Program-made: the position numbers and the translations under genes | Part shown: positions 1 through 6,883 of the stretch, piece after piece | Position numbering within the stretch: position 1 is the first letter of the stretch | How the letters are laid out: every line of letters begins with the position of its first letter | The notes under the pieces: model-generated | What the model was told of the DNA's origin: nothing | What the model saw: only the letters and a program-made list of their open reading frames with translations | The model's database searches: none | Source of the DNA: Candidatus Kuenenbacteria bacterium | GTDB lineage: Bacteria > Patescibacteriota > Patescibacteriia > UBA11705 > JABHMO01 | NCBI GenBank assembly: GCA_013202715.1 | Contig: JABMRF010000001.1 | Location: 1 to 32,697 of the forward strand | Direction: 5' to 3' | DNA: 32,697 nt

Positions 1-3
1 TCA

Positions 4-103
4 CATAACACGGCATATCTGGTTACGGTTCGCCTCCGGCGAGCCTCCACCCATATTTTACTTCGCTTCGCTCCGTAAAACATCAGATATGCCGAAACGT
101 TGT
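4..103. repeat. Nested inverted repeat resembling an integron attC site
   Basis: CGGCATATCTG (11-21) is exactly complementary to CAGATATGCCG (84-94). Inside it TTTTAC (56-61) pairs with GTAAAA (75-80). The outer edges are ACATAAC (4-10) and ACGTTGT (97-103), which recall the RYYYAAC and GTTRRRY boxes of attC sites, although the right box does not match the consensus fully. Small + strand genes follow, as in a cassette. No integrase is visible, so a REP-like hairpin is an equally good reading. Confidence 0.4.
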
Positions 104-163
104 ACGACATACTACCCAACCAACACCAGATTTATATATAAGAATGATTTTATTTTTTCTATT

Positions 164-826
164 ATGAACAATATGACAAAGAAAAGAATATTATGTTTTG
201 GCGACTCATATACTTGGGGATACATTCCAGACACCAACCATGAAAGATTTCCTGATGATATCAGATTTCCAAAAGTTCTACAAAAATTACTGGGAGAAAA
301 TTTTGAAATTATTGAAGAAGGACTCAATAGTAGAACTTTGGTAAATAAAGATACAAGACCTGGAAAAGAAGGTAGGAATGGAAGTCAATATTTAATTCCT
401 TGTTTGGACTCCCATGATCCATTAGATCTTGTAATTATCATGCTTGGAACGAATGAACTTAAACATAAATTTAAAAATTCTCCGGAAGAAATTGGAAATC
501 TTTTAGAAAAACACTTTATACAAGTCATTCTTAAAAGAAAATCTCAGTTTCGAAATACATCTCCCCAAGTAATAATAGTTTCACTTCCTCTCATCAATGA
601 ACAAACAGAATATGCTTTACAGAGATATGTCGGAGGAACTGAGAAATCTAAAAAACTAAAGAATATTTATTCGAAAATCGCCAAAAAAAACAAATGTCAT
701 TTTGTTAGTGCAAGCGAATTAAAAGTTGGTAGTGACGGAGTTCATCTTACAAAAGAAAGCCACAAAGCACTTGCTAATAAACTGAACGAAAAAATAGAAT
801 CTTACTTCAAAAACTTTCAATACTAA
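164..826 (+). CDS. SGNH/GDSL-family hydrolase
   Basis: A 220-residue protein of the SGNH hydrolase fold, which cleaves esters (acyl or acetyl groups) with a Ser-His-Asp centre. Visible motifs are block I CFGDSYTWG with nucleophile Ser15, the GTNE block III at residues 95-98 (usual form GxND), and DGVH with Asp191 and His194. No signal peptide is seen, so the protein is probably cytoplasmic. An earlier ATG at 89 lies inside the attC-like repeat, so I start at 164; 173 is also possible. There is no SD site. It is followed 13 bp later by the next + strand gene. Substrate cannot be told from sequence. Confidence 0.8.
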   Translation: MNNMTKKRILCFGDSYTWGYIPDTNHERFPDDIRFPKVLQKLLGENFEIIEEGLNSRTLVNKDTRPGKEGRNGSQYLIPCLDSHDPLDLVIIMLGTNELKHKFKNSPEEIGNLLEKHFIQVILKRKSQFRNTSPQVIIVSLPLINEQTEYALQRYVGGTEKSKKLKNIYSKIAKKNKCHFVSASELKVGSDGVHLTKESHKALANKLNEKIESYFKNFQY

Positions 827-839
827 ATATTATACTACT

Positions 840-1211
840 ATGGGCAGTTTCATAGAAACAAACGATACATTGCAAATCACGACCGAGCAAGGATTTCCAA
901 AAGAATTAGATTATGATCTGCACAAAGCTACACCTTTCAAGGCTGAAGACTTTGCTGATCAAATCTTTGAATTCAAGGATAAACCGAAAATCCGTATTTA
1001 TCAACTACCGCCAGTTCGCAACTTCCTTGTTCAAAACATCGACGGCAAGTGGCTTTATTGGGGATTGATACATGTCATTGAGATTACTCATGACAATGTT
1101 CAGCAAATAACTTCGGGAAAGTTCAAAATTATTTATATTTACACCCCTGAAGAAATGAAGAAAGCTCATGAGCTAATCGACAGAAATAAAGACACGGAGT
1201 ATTTAGAATAA
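840..1211 (+). CDS. Conserved hypothetical protein (CPR-type small family)
   Basis: A 123-residue soluble protein with no recognised catalytic motif. Its features are LQITTEQGFP near the N-terminus, RIYQLPPVRNFLV in the middle, GKWLYWG, then TSGKFKI and IYTPEE near the C-terminus. From memory this pattern recurs among small proteins of Patescibacteria genomes; I cannot name a function. It sits 13 bp after the SGNH hydrolase and 29 bp before the YciI-like gene, all on the + strand, and lacks an SD site. Its coding character is supported by a full-length frame and plausible codon use. Confidence 0.7.
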   Translation: MGSFIETNDTLQITTEQGFPKELDYDLHKATPFKAEDFADQIFEFKDKPKIRIYQLPPVRNFLVQNIDGKWLYWGLIHVIEITHDNVQQITSGKFKIIYIYTPEEMKKAHELIDRNKDTEYLE

Positions 1212-1240
1212 TTTTTTTAATTCACTAAAATGCAATTAAT

Positions 1241-1507
1241 ATGAATTATGTAATTACCCATCAGTTCATCAAAGAAGGTATAACTGAGGAAATGATGAAA
1301 CCACATGTTAGTTATTTAAAGAAACTGTTTGATGAGGGGAAGCTAGTAATAACTGGACCGTTTATTGATGAGAGAAGAGGTGGAATGTTCATATTGGAAG
1401 TTGCCAATGAGGAGGAGTTAGATGATATTGTAAAAAACGATCCAGCTATAATTTCTGGACTGGCCAAAAGTGAAGTAAGGCCATATAAAATAGTTTTTAA
1501 AAAATAA
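1241..1507 (+). CDS. YciI-family protein
   Basis: An 88-residue single-domain protein of the YCII superfamily, a ferredoxin-like fold with a conserved His-Asp pair proposed to be catalytic. The family signatures are His22 in the first helix (PHVSYLKKL), GKLVITGPF, GGMFILEV, the Asp67-Pro68 pair (NDPAI) and the C-terminal VRPYKIVF. Length equals that of stand-alone family members. The biological substrate is unknown for most members; EthD- and muconolactone isomerase-like proteins are related in fold. It is the last gene of the + strand group and ends just before a bidirectional terminator. No clear SD site precedes the ATG. Confidence 0.85.
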   Translation: MNYVITHQFIKEGITEEMMKPHVSYLKKLFDEGKLVITGPFIDERRGGMFILEVANEEELDDIVKNDPAIISGLAKSEVRPYKIVFKK

Positions 1508-1520
1508 ATCATAAAATAAA

Positions 1521-1545
1521 AAAAGATGGCCGTGTGCCATCTTTT
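1521..1545. terminator. Bidirectional Rho-independent terminator
   Basis: A perfect 10-bp stem, AAAAGATGGC (1521-1530) with GCCATCTTTT (1536-1545), and a 5-nt loop. The A and T runs make it usable from both sides, serving the YciI-like gene (+) and the convergent gene at 1572-1910 (-). Confidence 0.85.
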
Positions 1546-1571
1546 GGTTTTGATATCGATCAATTAAAAGC

Positions 1572-1910
1572 TTACAAGTTAAGGCCTTCGACATTAGCTG
1601 GATCAAGCTGAGTGTCGCCCCTGGGGAAAATGACAATCGGTCCCATTGTTGGTACTGTGGCTCTAATACGGCCCCCATTATCCTGAGGCTTGCACATGTT
1701 ACCATTGATGGAACTGGATGTCCTGTTCCACTTTCGCCACTTACCACGCCATCCTTTCATCACGGCCATCCAATCACATTCAAAGTGAACAATTCCGTTT
1801 TCATCAAGCCGGATACTTTTCAAAGGACCTCGATAAACATCACCACTTTCTTGGGTCTCGATGTCACCACCAATGATGTCATCTCTCGCTATTACTTCTT
1901 GCCATTCCAT
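1572..1910 (-). CDS. Hypothetical protein, small soluble
   Basis: A 112-residue soluble protein that I do not recognise. It begins MEWQEVIARDDIIGGD and has Trp-rich segments in the middle (CDWMAVMKGWRGKWRKW) and a Gly/Pro-rich C-terminus (PTMGPIVIFPRGD). The start is chosen at the ATG at 1910 because GAGGAG lies 6 nt upstream; the in-frame TTG at 1916 abuts that SD site and is unlikely. Only two Cys are present and no membrane segment. The neighbour upstream is a zinc-ribbon-like gene with an equally strong SD, so the two are probably cotranscribed accessory genes. Confidence 0.6.
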   Translation of the reverse strand: MEWQEVIARDDIIGGDIETQESGDVYRGPLKSIRLDENGIVHFECDWMAVMKGWRGKWRKWNRTSSSINGNMCKPQDNGGRIRATVPTMGPIVIFPRGDTQLDPANVEGLNL

Positions 1911-1949
1911 ACTCAACTCCTCATCAGATGTTATTCATTACCAATATAC

Positions 1950-2150
1950 CTAACCACGGGTCTTTTCCATTCCGGCATCTGGCCTAATTTTTTTTTCGCC
2001 CAATTGATCAGACCAATCCGTACGCCATTCTTCTCTAATGTCAAAAGAACGAGTACACTGAAAACAAGTCACCACCTTGTGGGCCAAATGCTTTCTAGTA
2101 ATCGTTACCTTATGGCCACAGGGCATTTCAACCTTGATTAATAACTTCAT
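1950..2150 (-). CDS. Small putative zinc-binding protein
   Basis: A 66-residue protein with a CGH (Cys11-His13) and a CFQC (Cys29-Cys32) spaced as in a treble-clef or zinc-ribbon knuckle, so it may hold one zinc. The rest is charged, and the C-terminus (GEKKIRPDAGMEKTRG) looks disordered. AGGAGG sits 7 nt before the ATG, an ideal SD site, which supports the start. No DNA- or RNA-binding family can be named. It precedes the 1572-1910 gene on the same strand with a 39-bp gap and is probably its operon partner. Confidence 0.6.
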   Translation of the reverse strand: MKLLIKVEMPCGHKVTITRKHLAHKVVTCFQCTRSFDIREEWRTDWSDQLGEKKIRPDAGMEKTRG

Positions 2151-2270
2151 GACTTTTCCTCCTTATTATACAATCTACTTATATCTTTACAAAAAAAAGG
2201 TCTTTTGTCAATACAAAAAAAACACATTTTGCTGGGCTCTTTTTTATATATAATTTTGTCTTTTAATTTT

Positions 2271-2753
2271 TTATTTTGTATTAGTCCCCTTCCGCTTCTT
2301 CCAAATAATATAAACAAACAAAAGGAGCAACGCCGAATAATTCCCTATCATAAACCAACCATTACCCCAACTAATTCCCGGAAACTTCCAATCAGACACT
2401 GGCCAGAGAAATGGAGTTGGCAAAAAGTCTCGAGAATGAGTAAACAAATCAAAGATAATTGCAATCGGCCAACTGAGCATGTAAAGCGGGAATTTTCTAA
2501 GGATCAAGTAGACAATTAAAATGCACGCTCCTGCCACAAACAAGCTGTGACTAATATCATAAAGAGTAAATGTCCAGTCAGGAATATTATTTAAATCCGG
2601 CTCACCCAATCGGCGGTCCACAATCAATTTGTATATTGCAAAAATTAACCAAGACATTGAATCCGGCAATAGGCCAAAGAGTACGGCCAACTTTACATTT
2701 TTCAATTTGTGAAATAATCCGTAACTCCACAAACCGTGCGCGAGGTAATCCAT
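2271..2753 (-). CDS. Integral membrane protein, YdjM/DUF457-like putative metal-dependent hydrolase
   Basis: A 160-residue membrane protein with about four hydrophobic segments. Spaced polar motifs lie near the membrane faces: His6 in AHGLW, PDSMSW, DISHSLF, and DLFTHSRDF. This His/Asp pattern resembles the membrane-bound hydrolases of the YdjM/DUF457 group (LexA-regulated in E. coli); assignment rests on the motif pattern only. The C-terminus is basic (WKKRKGTNTK), placing it in the cytoplasm. The short Phe/Trp-rich stretch after DFLPTPFLWP is typical of related CPR proteins. No strong SD site or promoter is visible upstream. Confidence 0.6.
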   Translation of the reverse strand: MDYLAHGLWSYGLFHKLKNVKLAVLFGLLPDSMSWLIFAIYKLIVDRRLGEPDLNNIPDWTFTLYDISHSLFVAGACILIVYLILRKFPLYMLSWPIAIIFDLFTHSRDFLPTPFLWPVSDWKFPGISWGNGWFMIGNYSALLLLFVYIIWKKRKGTNTK

Positions 2754-2906
2754 ATCAAAGAAGTAATAAAGAATGAAGAATTAAAAATTAAGAATTGGGC
2801 TTGCCCGGCGGATGCCGGAAATTAAGCTAGATCATGAATATTATATCACACTTATAATTTTAACCTAGATTTAAGTCAGCAAAACTTATCCTGTCTAATT
2901 ATTAAA

Positions 2907-2940
2907 TAAAAAGAAAAAGCCCGCGCAATGTGAAGCGCGG
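2907..2940 (-). terminator. Rho-independent terminator of the DUF2784 gene
   Basis: CCGCGC (2921-2926) pairs with GCGCGG (2935-2940). Read on the minus strand it is followed by a T-rich tract (complement of 2907-2918). It ends the gene at 2961-3338. Confidence 0.85.
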
Positions 2941-2960
2941 ACTCTTTGACGAATGTTTGA

Positions 2961-3338
2961 TCAGCTTTTTGATTGACAACAGTACTGCCTATAAAGAAGG
3001 GTAATCAACAAAAACGCCAGGCTGAACACAAGAATCATTTCCAGGTTATACCTCAGAGTGACAGAGAAGCCATGCCCCAGCAACTCTTCGAGAACATACA
3101 CCACAAATCCTGTTTCGTATGTCTCGACACCTGCTAACCTTCGCAAATGTTTTTCTAACAAAGTCAGCGGACAACCATACGTAAGAAAACCAACTACTGC
3201 GATTACCGTAGAAACAACGCTAGTGATCTTATACCACCGTGGCGCTTTACTAAAAACAAATAGGGTCGCGATCATTACTGAAATCAGAACATGAAAAACC
3301 AAGACCACATCAGCCAATATCAAATACATGAAATCCAT
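2961..3338 (-). CDS. DUF2784-family membrane protein
   Basis: A 125-residue inner-membrane protein with three to four hydrophobic helices. The family hallmark is the GCPLTLLEKHLRRLAG stretch after the second helix, followed by YETGFVVYVLEELL; together with LADVVLVFHVLI at the N-terminus this fits DUF2784. Function of the family is unknown. The start is well supported: AGGAG lies 8 nt before the ATG, and a TTGACA-17-TATAGT promoter lies just upstream. It is therefore a single-gene transcription unit with its own terminator, unlike the SD-less core genes next to it. Confidence 0.8.
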   Translation of the reverse strand: MDFMYLILADVVLVFHVLISVMIATLFVFSKAPRWYKITSVVSTVIAVVGFLTYGCPLTLLEKHLRRLAGVETYETGFVVYVLEELLGHGFSVTLRYNLEMILVFSLAFLLITLLYRQYCCQSKS

Positions 3339-3366
3339 TTTCGATCTCCTTTTTAAAATTCATTTA

Positions 3367-3395
3367 ACTATATCATGCTTTTTTAGTCTTGTCAA
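3367..3395 (-). promoter_or_regulatory. Sigma70-type promoter for the DUF2784 gene
   Basis: On the minus strand TTGACA (3390-3395) and TATAGT (3367-3372) are separated by 17 bp. Confidence 0.8.
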
Positions 3396-3474
3396 TAAAG
3401 CCTTGGCTGTATAATAAAAAATGGCTAAATTTAGATTAATAATTCCTGCACTTCAGTTTTCCCCACAATTCCCC

Positions 3475-3502
3475 TTGACACATTTATACTTTGTACTATA
3501 AT
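3475..3502 (+). promoter_or_regulatory. Promoter of the secE-nusG-rplK-rplA operon
   Basis: TTGACA (3475-3480), 16-bp spacer, TATAAT (3497-3502). The transcript would start near 3509, about 120 nt ahead of secE, so the word-repeat leader is transcribed. Confidence 0.85.
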
Positions 3503-3536
3503 AGGGATATACGGGCCAAAGGGCCTTTTTAAGATA

Positions 3537-3631
3537 GCGCGGATTATGCGGATCTAACGCGGATTATACGGATTTATAACTACAATTCTTAATCTGTATT
3601 ATCTGTAAAGAATCTGTACATCTGTACCAAT
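3537..3631 (+). repeat. Word-repeat leader of secE
   Basis: The transcribed leader is built of two repeated words: CGCGGATTA/GCGGAT in the first half and AATCTGTA/ATCTGTA in the second, ending right at the ATG. No SD site is present. The CGCGGAT words recur at 32197-32226. Confidence 0.7.
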
Positions 3632-3823
3632 ATGGATATAAAAGAAAACAAACTGGTCAAATACTTAATTGAATCAAAAAAGGAATTAAAAAAAGTAACT
3701 TGGCCAACAAAAAAAGAAACAACCAAACACACATTAATTGTGATTGGACTAAGTCTTTTCGTGGCTGCATTTCTAGGTGTCCTGGACTACATCTTTTCAG
3801 AAGTCCTGGCGATTTTCTTATAG
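3632..3823 (+). CDS. secE: Preprotein translocase subunit SecE
   Basis: A 63-residue SecE of the short, single-helix type. It clamps SecY in the SecYEG channel in the inner membrane. The amphipathic N-terminal helix ends in the conserved KKVTWPTKKET motif (residues 20-30), and one membrane helix follows (about 34-60). Its place directly ahead of nusG and the L11/L1 genes is the standard bacterial order, which makes the call secure. Translation starts without an SD site after a leader made of repeated short words. Confidence 0.95.
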   Translation: MDIKENKLVKYLIESKKELKKVTWPTKKETTKHTLIVIGLSLFVAAFLGVLDYIFSEVLAIFL

Positions 3824-3844
3824 CAACGAGTTGGACGTGGAGAG

Positions 3845-3928
3845 ATTAAGCGAATTAAGTTAATTAAGTTAACTAAAAGATTTCGAAGCTCAAAATTAAC
3901 TCAATTCACTCAATTCACTTAATTCACT
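3845..3928 (+). repeat. Word-repeat spacer upstream of nusG
   Basis: GAATTAAGTTAATTAAGTTAA in the first part, then AATTCACT repeated three times just before the ATG. The two halves are partly complementary (TTAAG/CTTAA type words) and could fold. No SD site is seen. Confidence 0.65.
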
Positions 3929-3936
3929 TTTTATAT

Positions 3937-4479
3937 ATGGCAAAACAAATCGAGCGTGGGAAACGCTGGTACATTATTCATACTTATTCTGGGTATGAGG
4001 AAAATGTATCTGAAAATTTAAAACAAAGAATCGAATCCATGGACATGGAGGAGAAAATTTTCAACATTTTGATTCCCACCGAGAAAAAAATAAAAATCAA
4101 AGCCGGAAAAAGAAAAATCGTTACCGAGAAGATTTTTCCAGGTTATGTTTTCGTGGAAATGCTTGTAACTGACGCATCATGGTATGTTGTTCGAAATACA
4201 CCAAACGTAACCGGATTTATCGGTACCGGAACTATTCCAACCCCTGTCTCTGACAAAGAGATGAAAGAGCTACAAAAACGAATGGGCGTGGAAGAACCAA
4301 AATACACAATCGACGTTACAATTGATACACCGGTCAAAATTATTGACGGGCCATTTAAAAACTTTGAAGGAAAAATCGCGGCAGTTGACGAAGAGCGCGG
4401 TAAGGTTAAAGTCTTGGTCTCAATGTTTGGACGAGAAACTCCGATTGAGCTAGATTATTTGCAAGTAAACAAACTATAG
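3937..4479 (+). CDS. nusG: Transcription termination/antitermination protein NusG
   Basis: A 180-residue NusG that binds RNA polymerase, suppresses pausing and links it to Rho or the ribosome. The N-terminal NGN domain begins with RWYIIHTYSGYEENV (residues 9-23), and PGYVFVEM is the polymerase-binding strand. A KOW domain follows at about 129-180 (IDGPFKNFEGKIAAVD, then MFGRETPIELDY). Length matches the family. It lies between secE and rplK as usual. There is no SD site; the ATG follows repeats of an 8-nt word. Confidence 0.97.
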   Translation: MAKQIERGKRWYIIHTYSGYEENVSENLKQRIESMDMEEKIFNILIPTEKKIKIKAGKRKIVTEKIFPGYVFVEMLVTDASWYVVRNTPNVTGFIGTGTIPTPVSDKEMKELQKRMGVEEPKYTIDVTIDTPVKIIDGPFKNFEGKIAAVDEERGKVKVLVSMFGRETPIELDYLQVNKL

Positions 4480-4559
4480 ATTTTATAATAAAAATAACCA
4501 AGTTGCTTGGATTCAAGTGTTACAAATGTCACACCTGATACCTAAGCTCTTAGAACAGT

Positions 4560-4982
4560 ATGGCAAAAAAAGAAATCGCCCAGATCAAATTACAGATCCA
4601 GGCAGGAAAAGCAACCCCAGCGCCACCGGTAGGGCCAGCACTAGGTCAACACGGTGTAGCTATTCAAGATTTTTGTAATCAGTTCAATGAAGCCACCAAA
4701 GATAAAGGTGGCGACATTATTCCGGTAATCATTACAGTTTACGAAGATCGAACATTTACTTTTGTAATGAAGACCCCTCCAGCTTCTAGATTGATTCTAA
4801 AGGCGGCAGGGATCAAAAAAGGTGCAGCGAATTCGCTAACTACAAAAGCCGGAAAAATAACAAAACAGCAACTACGCGAAATCGCTGAAGTTAAACTTCC
4901 CGATCTAAACACTGACGATGTTGAGCAAGCTATGAAAATCGTAGCTGGTACAGCAAGACAAATGGGAGTTGAAGTTAAATAG
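4560..4982 (+). CDS. rplK: 50S ribosomal protein L11
   Basis: A 140-residue L11, which with 23S rRNA forms the GTPase-associated centre. The N-terminal domain has the family signature [21 protein letters not shown] (split around residues 10-30) and the C-terminal RNA-binding domain has GIKKGAANS and the final ARQMGVEV. It follows nusG by 80 bp. That gap holds two small hairpins, CCAAG-TTG-CTTGG near 4499-4511 and a GTGT/ACAC stem near 4518-4534, but no SD site. Confidence 0.97.
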   Translation: MAKKEIAQIKLQIQAGKATPAPPVGPALGQHGVAIQDFCNQFNEATKDKGGDIIPVIITVYEDRTFTFVMKTPPASRLILKAAGIKKGAANSLTTKAGKITKQQLREIAEVKLPDLNTDDVEQAMKIVAGTARQMGVEVK

Positions 4983-5029
4983 TCTTAAGTCTAGAGTTGA
5001 CAAAAATAACAAAATCGAATAATATAAAA

Positions 5030-5205
5030 ATTGTTGTGGAAGTTCTTCGCTCGAAGGACGCTACTACCACGATCCGAAAGAAAGTTAATTGAAGTTTCAG
5101 CCAAAGGCTGATCCGCCTATGGCGGAAATTAAAGGTAATTGTAGTTAATTATCAAAGCTTCAACTATTTCATACTAGGGGTCGTGGTAAAACACGATTCT
5201 TTTGT
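5030..5205 (+). promoter_or_regulatory. Structured leader between rplK and rplA, possible attenuator
   Basis: Hairpins in order: GTTCTT/AAGGAC (about 5042-5059), CAGCC/GGCTG (5098-5110), TCCGCC/GGCGGA (5112-5126) and TCGTG/CACGA (5181-5196) followed by a T-rich run. ACCACGA (5066-5072) is exactly complementary to TCGTGGT (5181-5187) and would compete with the last hairpin. That is the logic of an attenuator, and L1 is a known autoregulator, but binding to L1 is only an inference. Confidence 0.35.
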
Positions 5206-5217
5206 TTATAAATTTAC

Positions 5218-5361
5218 AGAGCATTATTCATAGATCATTGCTCATAAATCATTATTCATGGATCATAGAACAACTAGCTAAGAGTTGTTCCATGTTATAT
5301 GTTCCATGTTATATGTTTTATGTTCCACGCTCCATGTTTCATGTTCCATGTTCGCTAATCT
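5218..5361 (+). repeat. Word-repeat leader of rplA
   Basis: Two families of repeats: CATTATTCAT/GATCATTGCTCAT words (5220-5266) and GTTCCATGTTATAT-like words repeated about six times (5286-5350). Between them GAACAACT (5268-5275) pairs with AGTTGTTC (5283-5290). The hairpin and the following words recur at 28093-28140. No SD site precedes the ATG. Confidence 0.75.
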
Positions 5362-6042
5362 ATGGCTATCAAAAAACGAGTACAAGATCTTTATGCAGCC
5401 TTTGACAGAGAAAAAGCATACCCTCTGGAAGAAGCTCTTGAGATTGTAAAAAAATCAGCTACTGCAAAATTCGACGAAACTGTGGAAGTTCACTTACGGC
5501 TGGGTATTGACCCAAAAAAGGGAGATCAGCAAATCCGGAGCACAGTATCACTACCACACGGATTTGGTGAAGCAAAAAAAGTTGCAGTCTTTGTTCCCAA
5601 TGAAAAAGAAAAAGAAGCAAAAGAGGCTGGCGCTGACTTTGTCTATTCAGAACAGGATATTGATAAATTGAAGAAAACGGGCAAAATCGAATTTGATATC
5701 GCAGTTGCAGTTCCAGATATCATGAAGAGCCTATCCCCTCTTGCTAGAATTCTTGGCCCAAAGGGATTGATGCCTTCACCAAAGAATGAAACTATTACAA
5801 CGAATCTAAAAAAGACAATTGGTGAATTGAAAAAAGGTAAAATCGCTTTCAAAAATGACGACTCTTCCAACGTTCATCAGGCTATTGGAAAAGTCAGCAC
5901 TGATGACAAAGCATTATTGGCAAATTACAATGCTTTTCTAGATGCATTGAAGAAAACAAAACCAGAATCCACAAAAGGCATCTTTGTGAGAGCAATTACT
6001 CTTTGCTCAAGTATGGGACCTGGTGTAAAAGTTCAAATGTAA
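5362..6042 (+). CDS. rplA: 50S ribosomal protein L1
   Basis: A 226-residue L1, forming the mobile L1 stalk at the ribosomal E site and often repressing its own operon. Signatures are TVEVHLRLGIDPKKGDQQIR in domain I, then the domain II segment ending RILGPKGLMPSPK, and the conserved KGIFVRAITLCSSMGPGVKV at the C-terminus. Length is normal. L1 is missing from some Patescibacteria lineages but intact here. It is the last gene of the secE operon; a strong hairpin follows at 6120-6136. The start has no SD site. Confidence 0.96.
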   Translation: MAIKKRVQDLYAAFDREKAYPLEEALEIVKKSATAKFDETVEVHLRLGIDPKKGDQQIRSTVSLPHGFGEAKKVAVFVPNEKEKEAKEAGADFVYSEQDIDKLKKTGKIEFDIAVAVPDIMKSLSPLARILGPKGLMPSPKNETITTNLKKTIGELKKGKIAFKNDDSSNVHQAIGKVSTDDKALLANYNAFLDALKKTKPESTKGIFVRAITLCSSMGPGVKVQM

Positions 6043-6044
6043 AA

Positions 6045-6089
6045 GGCTTGCCCTGCACTTAACGACGTAGGAGTTATAGTGCGGGGTAA
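6045..6089. repeat. Dispersed hairpin repeat (CCCTGCA family)
   Basis: CCCTGCACT (6051-6059) pairs with AGTGCGGGG (6078-6086). Read on the other strand (CCCCGCA ... GCAGGGCAAGCC) it matches the element inserted in the dCMP deaminase gene at 11044-11081. Confidence 0.6.
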
Positions 6090-6119
6090 AAGTTCAAAGT
6101 ATTATAAAAATCACAGGCA

Positions 6120-6136
6120 GGCCCCTTTTAGGGGCC
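6120..6136 (+). terminator. Terminator-like hairpin after rplA
   Basis: GGCCCC (6120-6125) pairs with GGGGCC (6131-6136), followed by a short TTTG. A second perfect hairpin, CCTGGCCGT/ACGGCCAGG (6151-6171), lies directly downstream. Confidence 0.55.
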
Positions 6137-6198
6137 TTTGTGGAAACTAGCCTGGCCGTTTTACGGCCAGGCGGGAATGAAGCCCAAAAGCCCACTCC

Positions 6199-6243
6199 AC
6201 GACTTTTAAGATCCTAAAACAAGTTCAGGATGACAAAAGTCGT
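6199..6243. repeat. Two-stage hairpin repeat (AAACAAGTTCAGGAT family)
   Basis: ACGACTTTT (6199-6207) pairs with AAAAGTCGT (6235-6243); inside, ATCCT (6211-6215) pairs with AGGAT (6227-6231). The core word reappears with compensating changes inside iscS at 27307-27330. Confidence 0.6.
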
Positions 6244-6254
6244 TTAATAAAAAG

Positions 6255-6276
6255 ACCGCTCGATGTTACGAGCGGT
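6255..6276 (-). terminator. Terminator of the 6289-7868 island
   Basis: ACCGCTCG (6255-6262) pairs with CGAGCGGT (6269-6276). Read on the minus strand, CTTTTTATT follows. It closes the five-gene minus-strand operon. Confidence 0.85.
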
Positions 6277-6288
6277 TTTTTGTTCCAG

Positions 6289-6477
6289 TTAACTATTCAA
6301 AGTACGGGGTGTTCTTTTTTCCAAAGCTGCTCTCTCTCTCAAAATTGCACAAGCCGCAATTGACCTTTGAGCAATAATGGTCCCCGCATTGAGGCTTTGT
6401 TGAAGTTGCTCTTCAGCAAACTCCAACAATTCCTTATCAGTCATGTCTTTGATCTCTTTCTCCTTTTCGTCAACCAT
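6289..6477 (-). CDS. Hypothetical protein, paralogue A of a duplicated pair
   Basis: A 62-residue charged, helix-forming protein of unknown role. It shares the N-terminal block KEIKDMTDKELLEFAE and a C-terminal block RSIAACAIL with the next gene (6561-6776), so the two are diverged duplicates. The sequence between the blocks differs in length and content. The ATG lies 3 nt after AAGGG. About 85 bp ahead of the start, plus the first 14 codons, are nearly identical in both copies. It is the last gene of a minus-strand operon that ends at the 6255-6276 terminator. Confidence 0.6.
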   Translation of the reverse strand: MVDEKEKEIKDMTDKELLEFAEEQLQQSLNAGTIIAQRSIAACAILRERAALEKRTPRTLNS

Positions 6478-6561
6478 GATCCCTTCTTTTTTGTGAGTTG
6501 AGTTTTGTCAAAGAAGACCCCTTAGCCTCCTTCGTCATGAGCTCTCTCGATCTGCTCTTCT
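6438..6561 (-). repeat. Direct repeat, copy 1 (leader plus first codons)
   Basis: About 124 bp nearly identical to 6736-6860. It spans the first 14 codons of the downstream gene and about 85 bp ahead of it. Confidence 0.85.
6470..6538 (-). CDS. Possible leader mini-ORF, copy 1
   Basis: A 22-codon frame (MTKEAKGSSLTKLNSQ, then KRRDHG) whose stop lies 5 nt inside the next gene, overlapping its ATG. Such overlap allows translational coupling. The upstream GAGAG is a weak SD. The same frame exists in copy 2, but since the whole leader is duplicated, this does not prove selection. Confidence 0.3.
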   Translation of the reverse strand: MTKEAKGSSLTKLNSQKRRDHG

Positions 6562-6776
6562 CAGGTAAGTGGCGCTACTTTGGATTTCCCAAGTGCCTGC
6601 CGCACCAAAACAATCTGACAAGCTGCGATTGCTCGCATACTGCCAGTTCGCGAAATAGCATTCTTACTATCTTGAGATGGAATCGTATCGCCAACGTTTG
6701 CAAATTCCCGTTCTGCAATCGCCAACAGTTCTTCGTCAGTCATGTCTTTGATCTCTTTCTTCTTTTTGTCAGCCAT
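6561..6776 (-). CDS. Hypothetical protein, paralogue B of a duplicated pair
   Basis: A 71-residue helical, charged protein without a recognised domain. It shares KEIKDMTDEELLAIAE at the N-terminus and RAIAACQIVL at the C-terminus with the 6289-6477 product; the middle (residues 27-45) carries a unique polar insert. The GAAGGG before ATG is a weak SD. A 22-codon frame overlaps its start. The pair looks like a recent tandem duplication of gene plus leader followed by fast divergence of the coding part. Confidence 0.6.
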   Translation of the reverse strand: MADKKKKEIKDMTDEELLAIAEREFANVGDTIPSQDSKNAISRTGSMRAIAACQIVLVRQALGKSKVAPLT

Positions 6777-6860
6777 GAGCCCTTCTTTTTTGTGAGTTGA
6801 GTTTTGTCAAAGAAGACCCCTTAGCCTCCTTCGTCATGAGCTCTTTCGATCTGCTCTTCT
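6736..6860 (-). repeat. Direct repeat, copy 2 (leader plus first codons)
   Basis: Partner of 6438-6561. The differences are scattered single bases, for example in the last codons of the mini-ORF. Confidence 0.85.
6769..6837 (-). CDS. Possible leader mini-ORF, copy 2
   Basis: The same 22-codon frame as 6470-6538 with one residue changed (KRRAHG ending). Its stop also overlaps the start of the downstream gene. Function is unproven. Confidence 0.3.
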   Translation of the reverse strand: MTKEAKGSSLTKLNSQKRRAHG

Positions 6861-6883
6861 TTAGTCAGCGGTTTTTTTGTTGT

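Noticed and set aside
6475..6538. TTGACA in the duplicated leader as a promoter
   Set aside because: No -10-like sequence lies at 16-18 bp; the operon already has a good promoter at 7905-7933.
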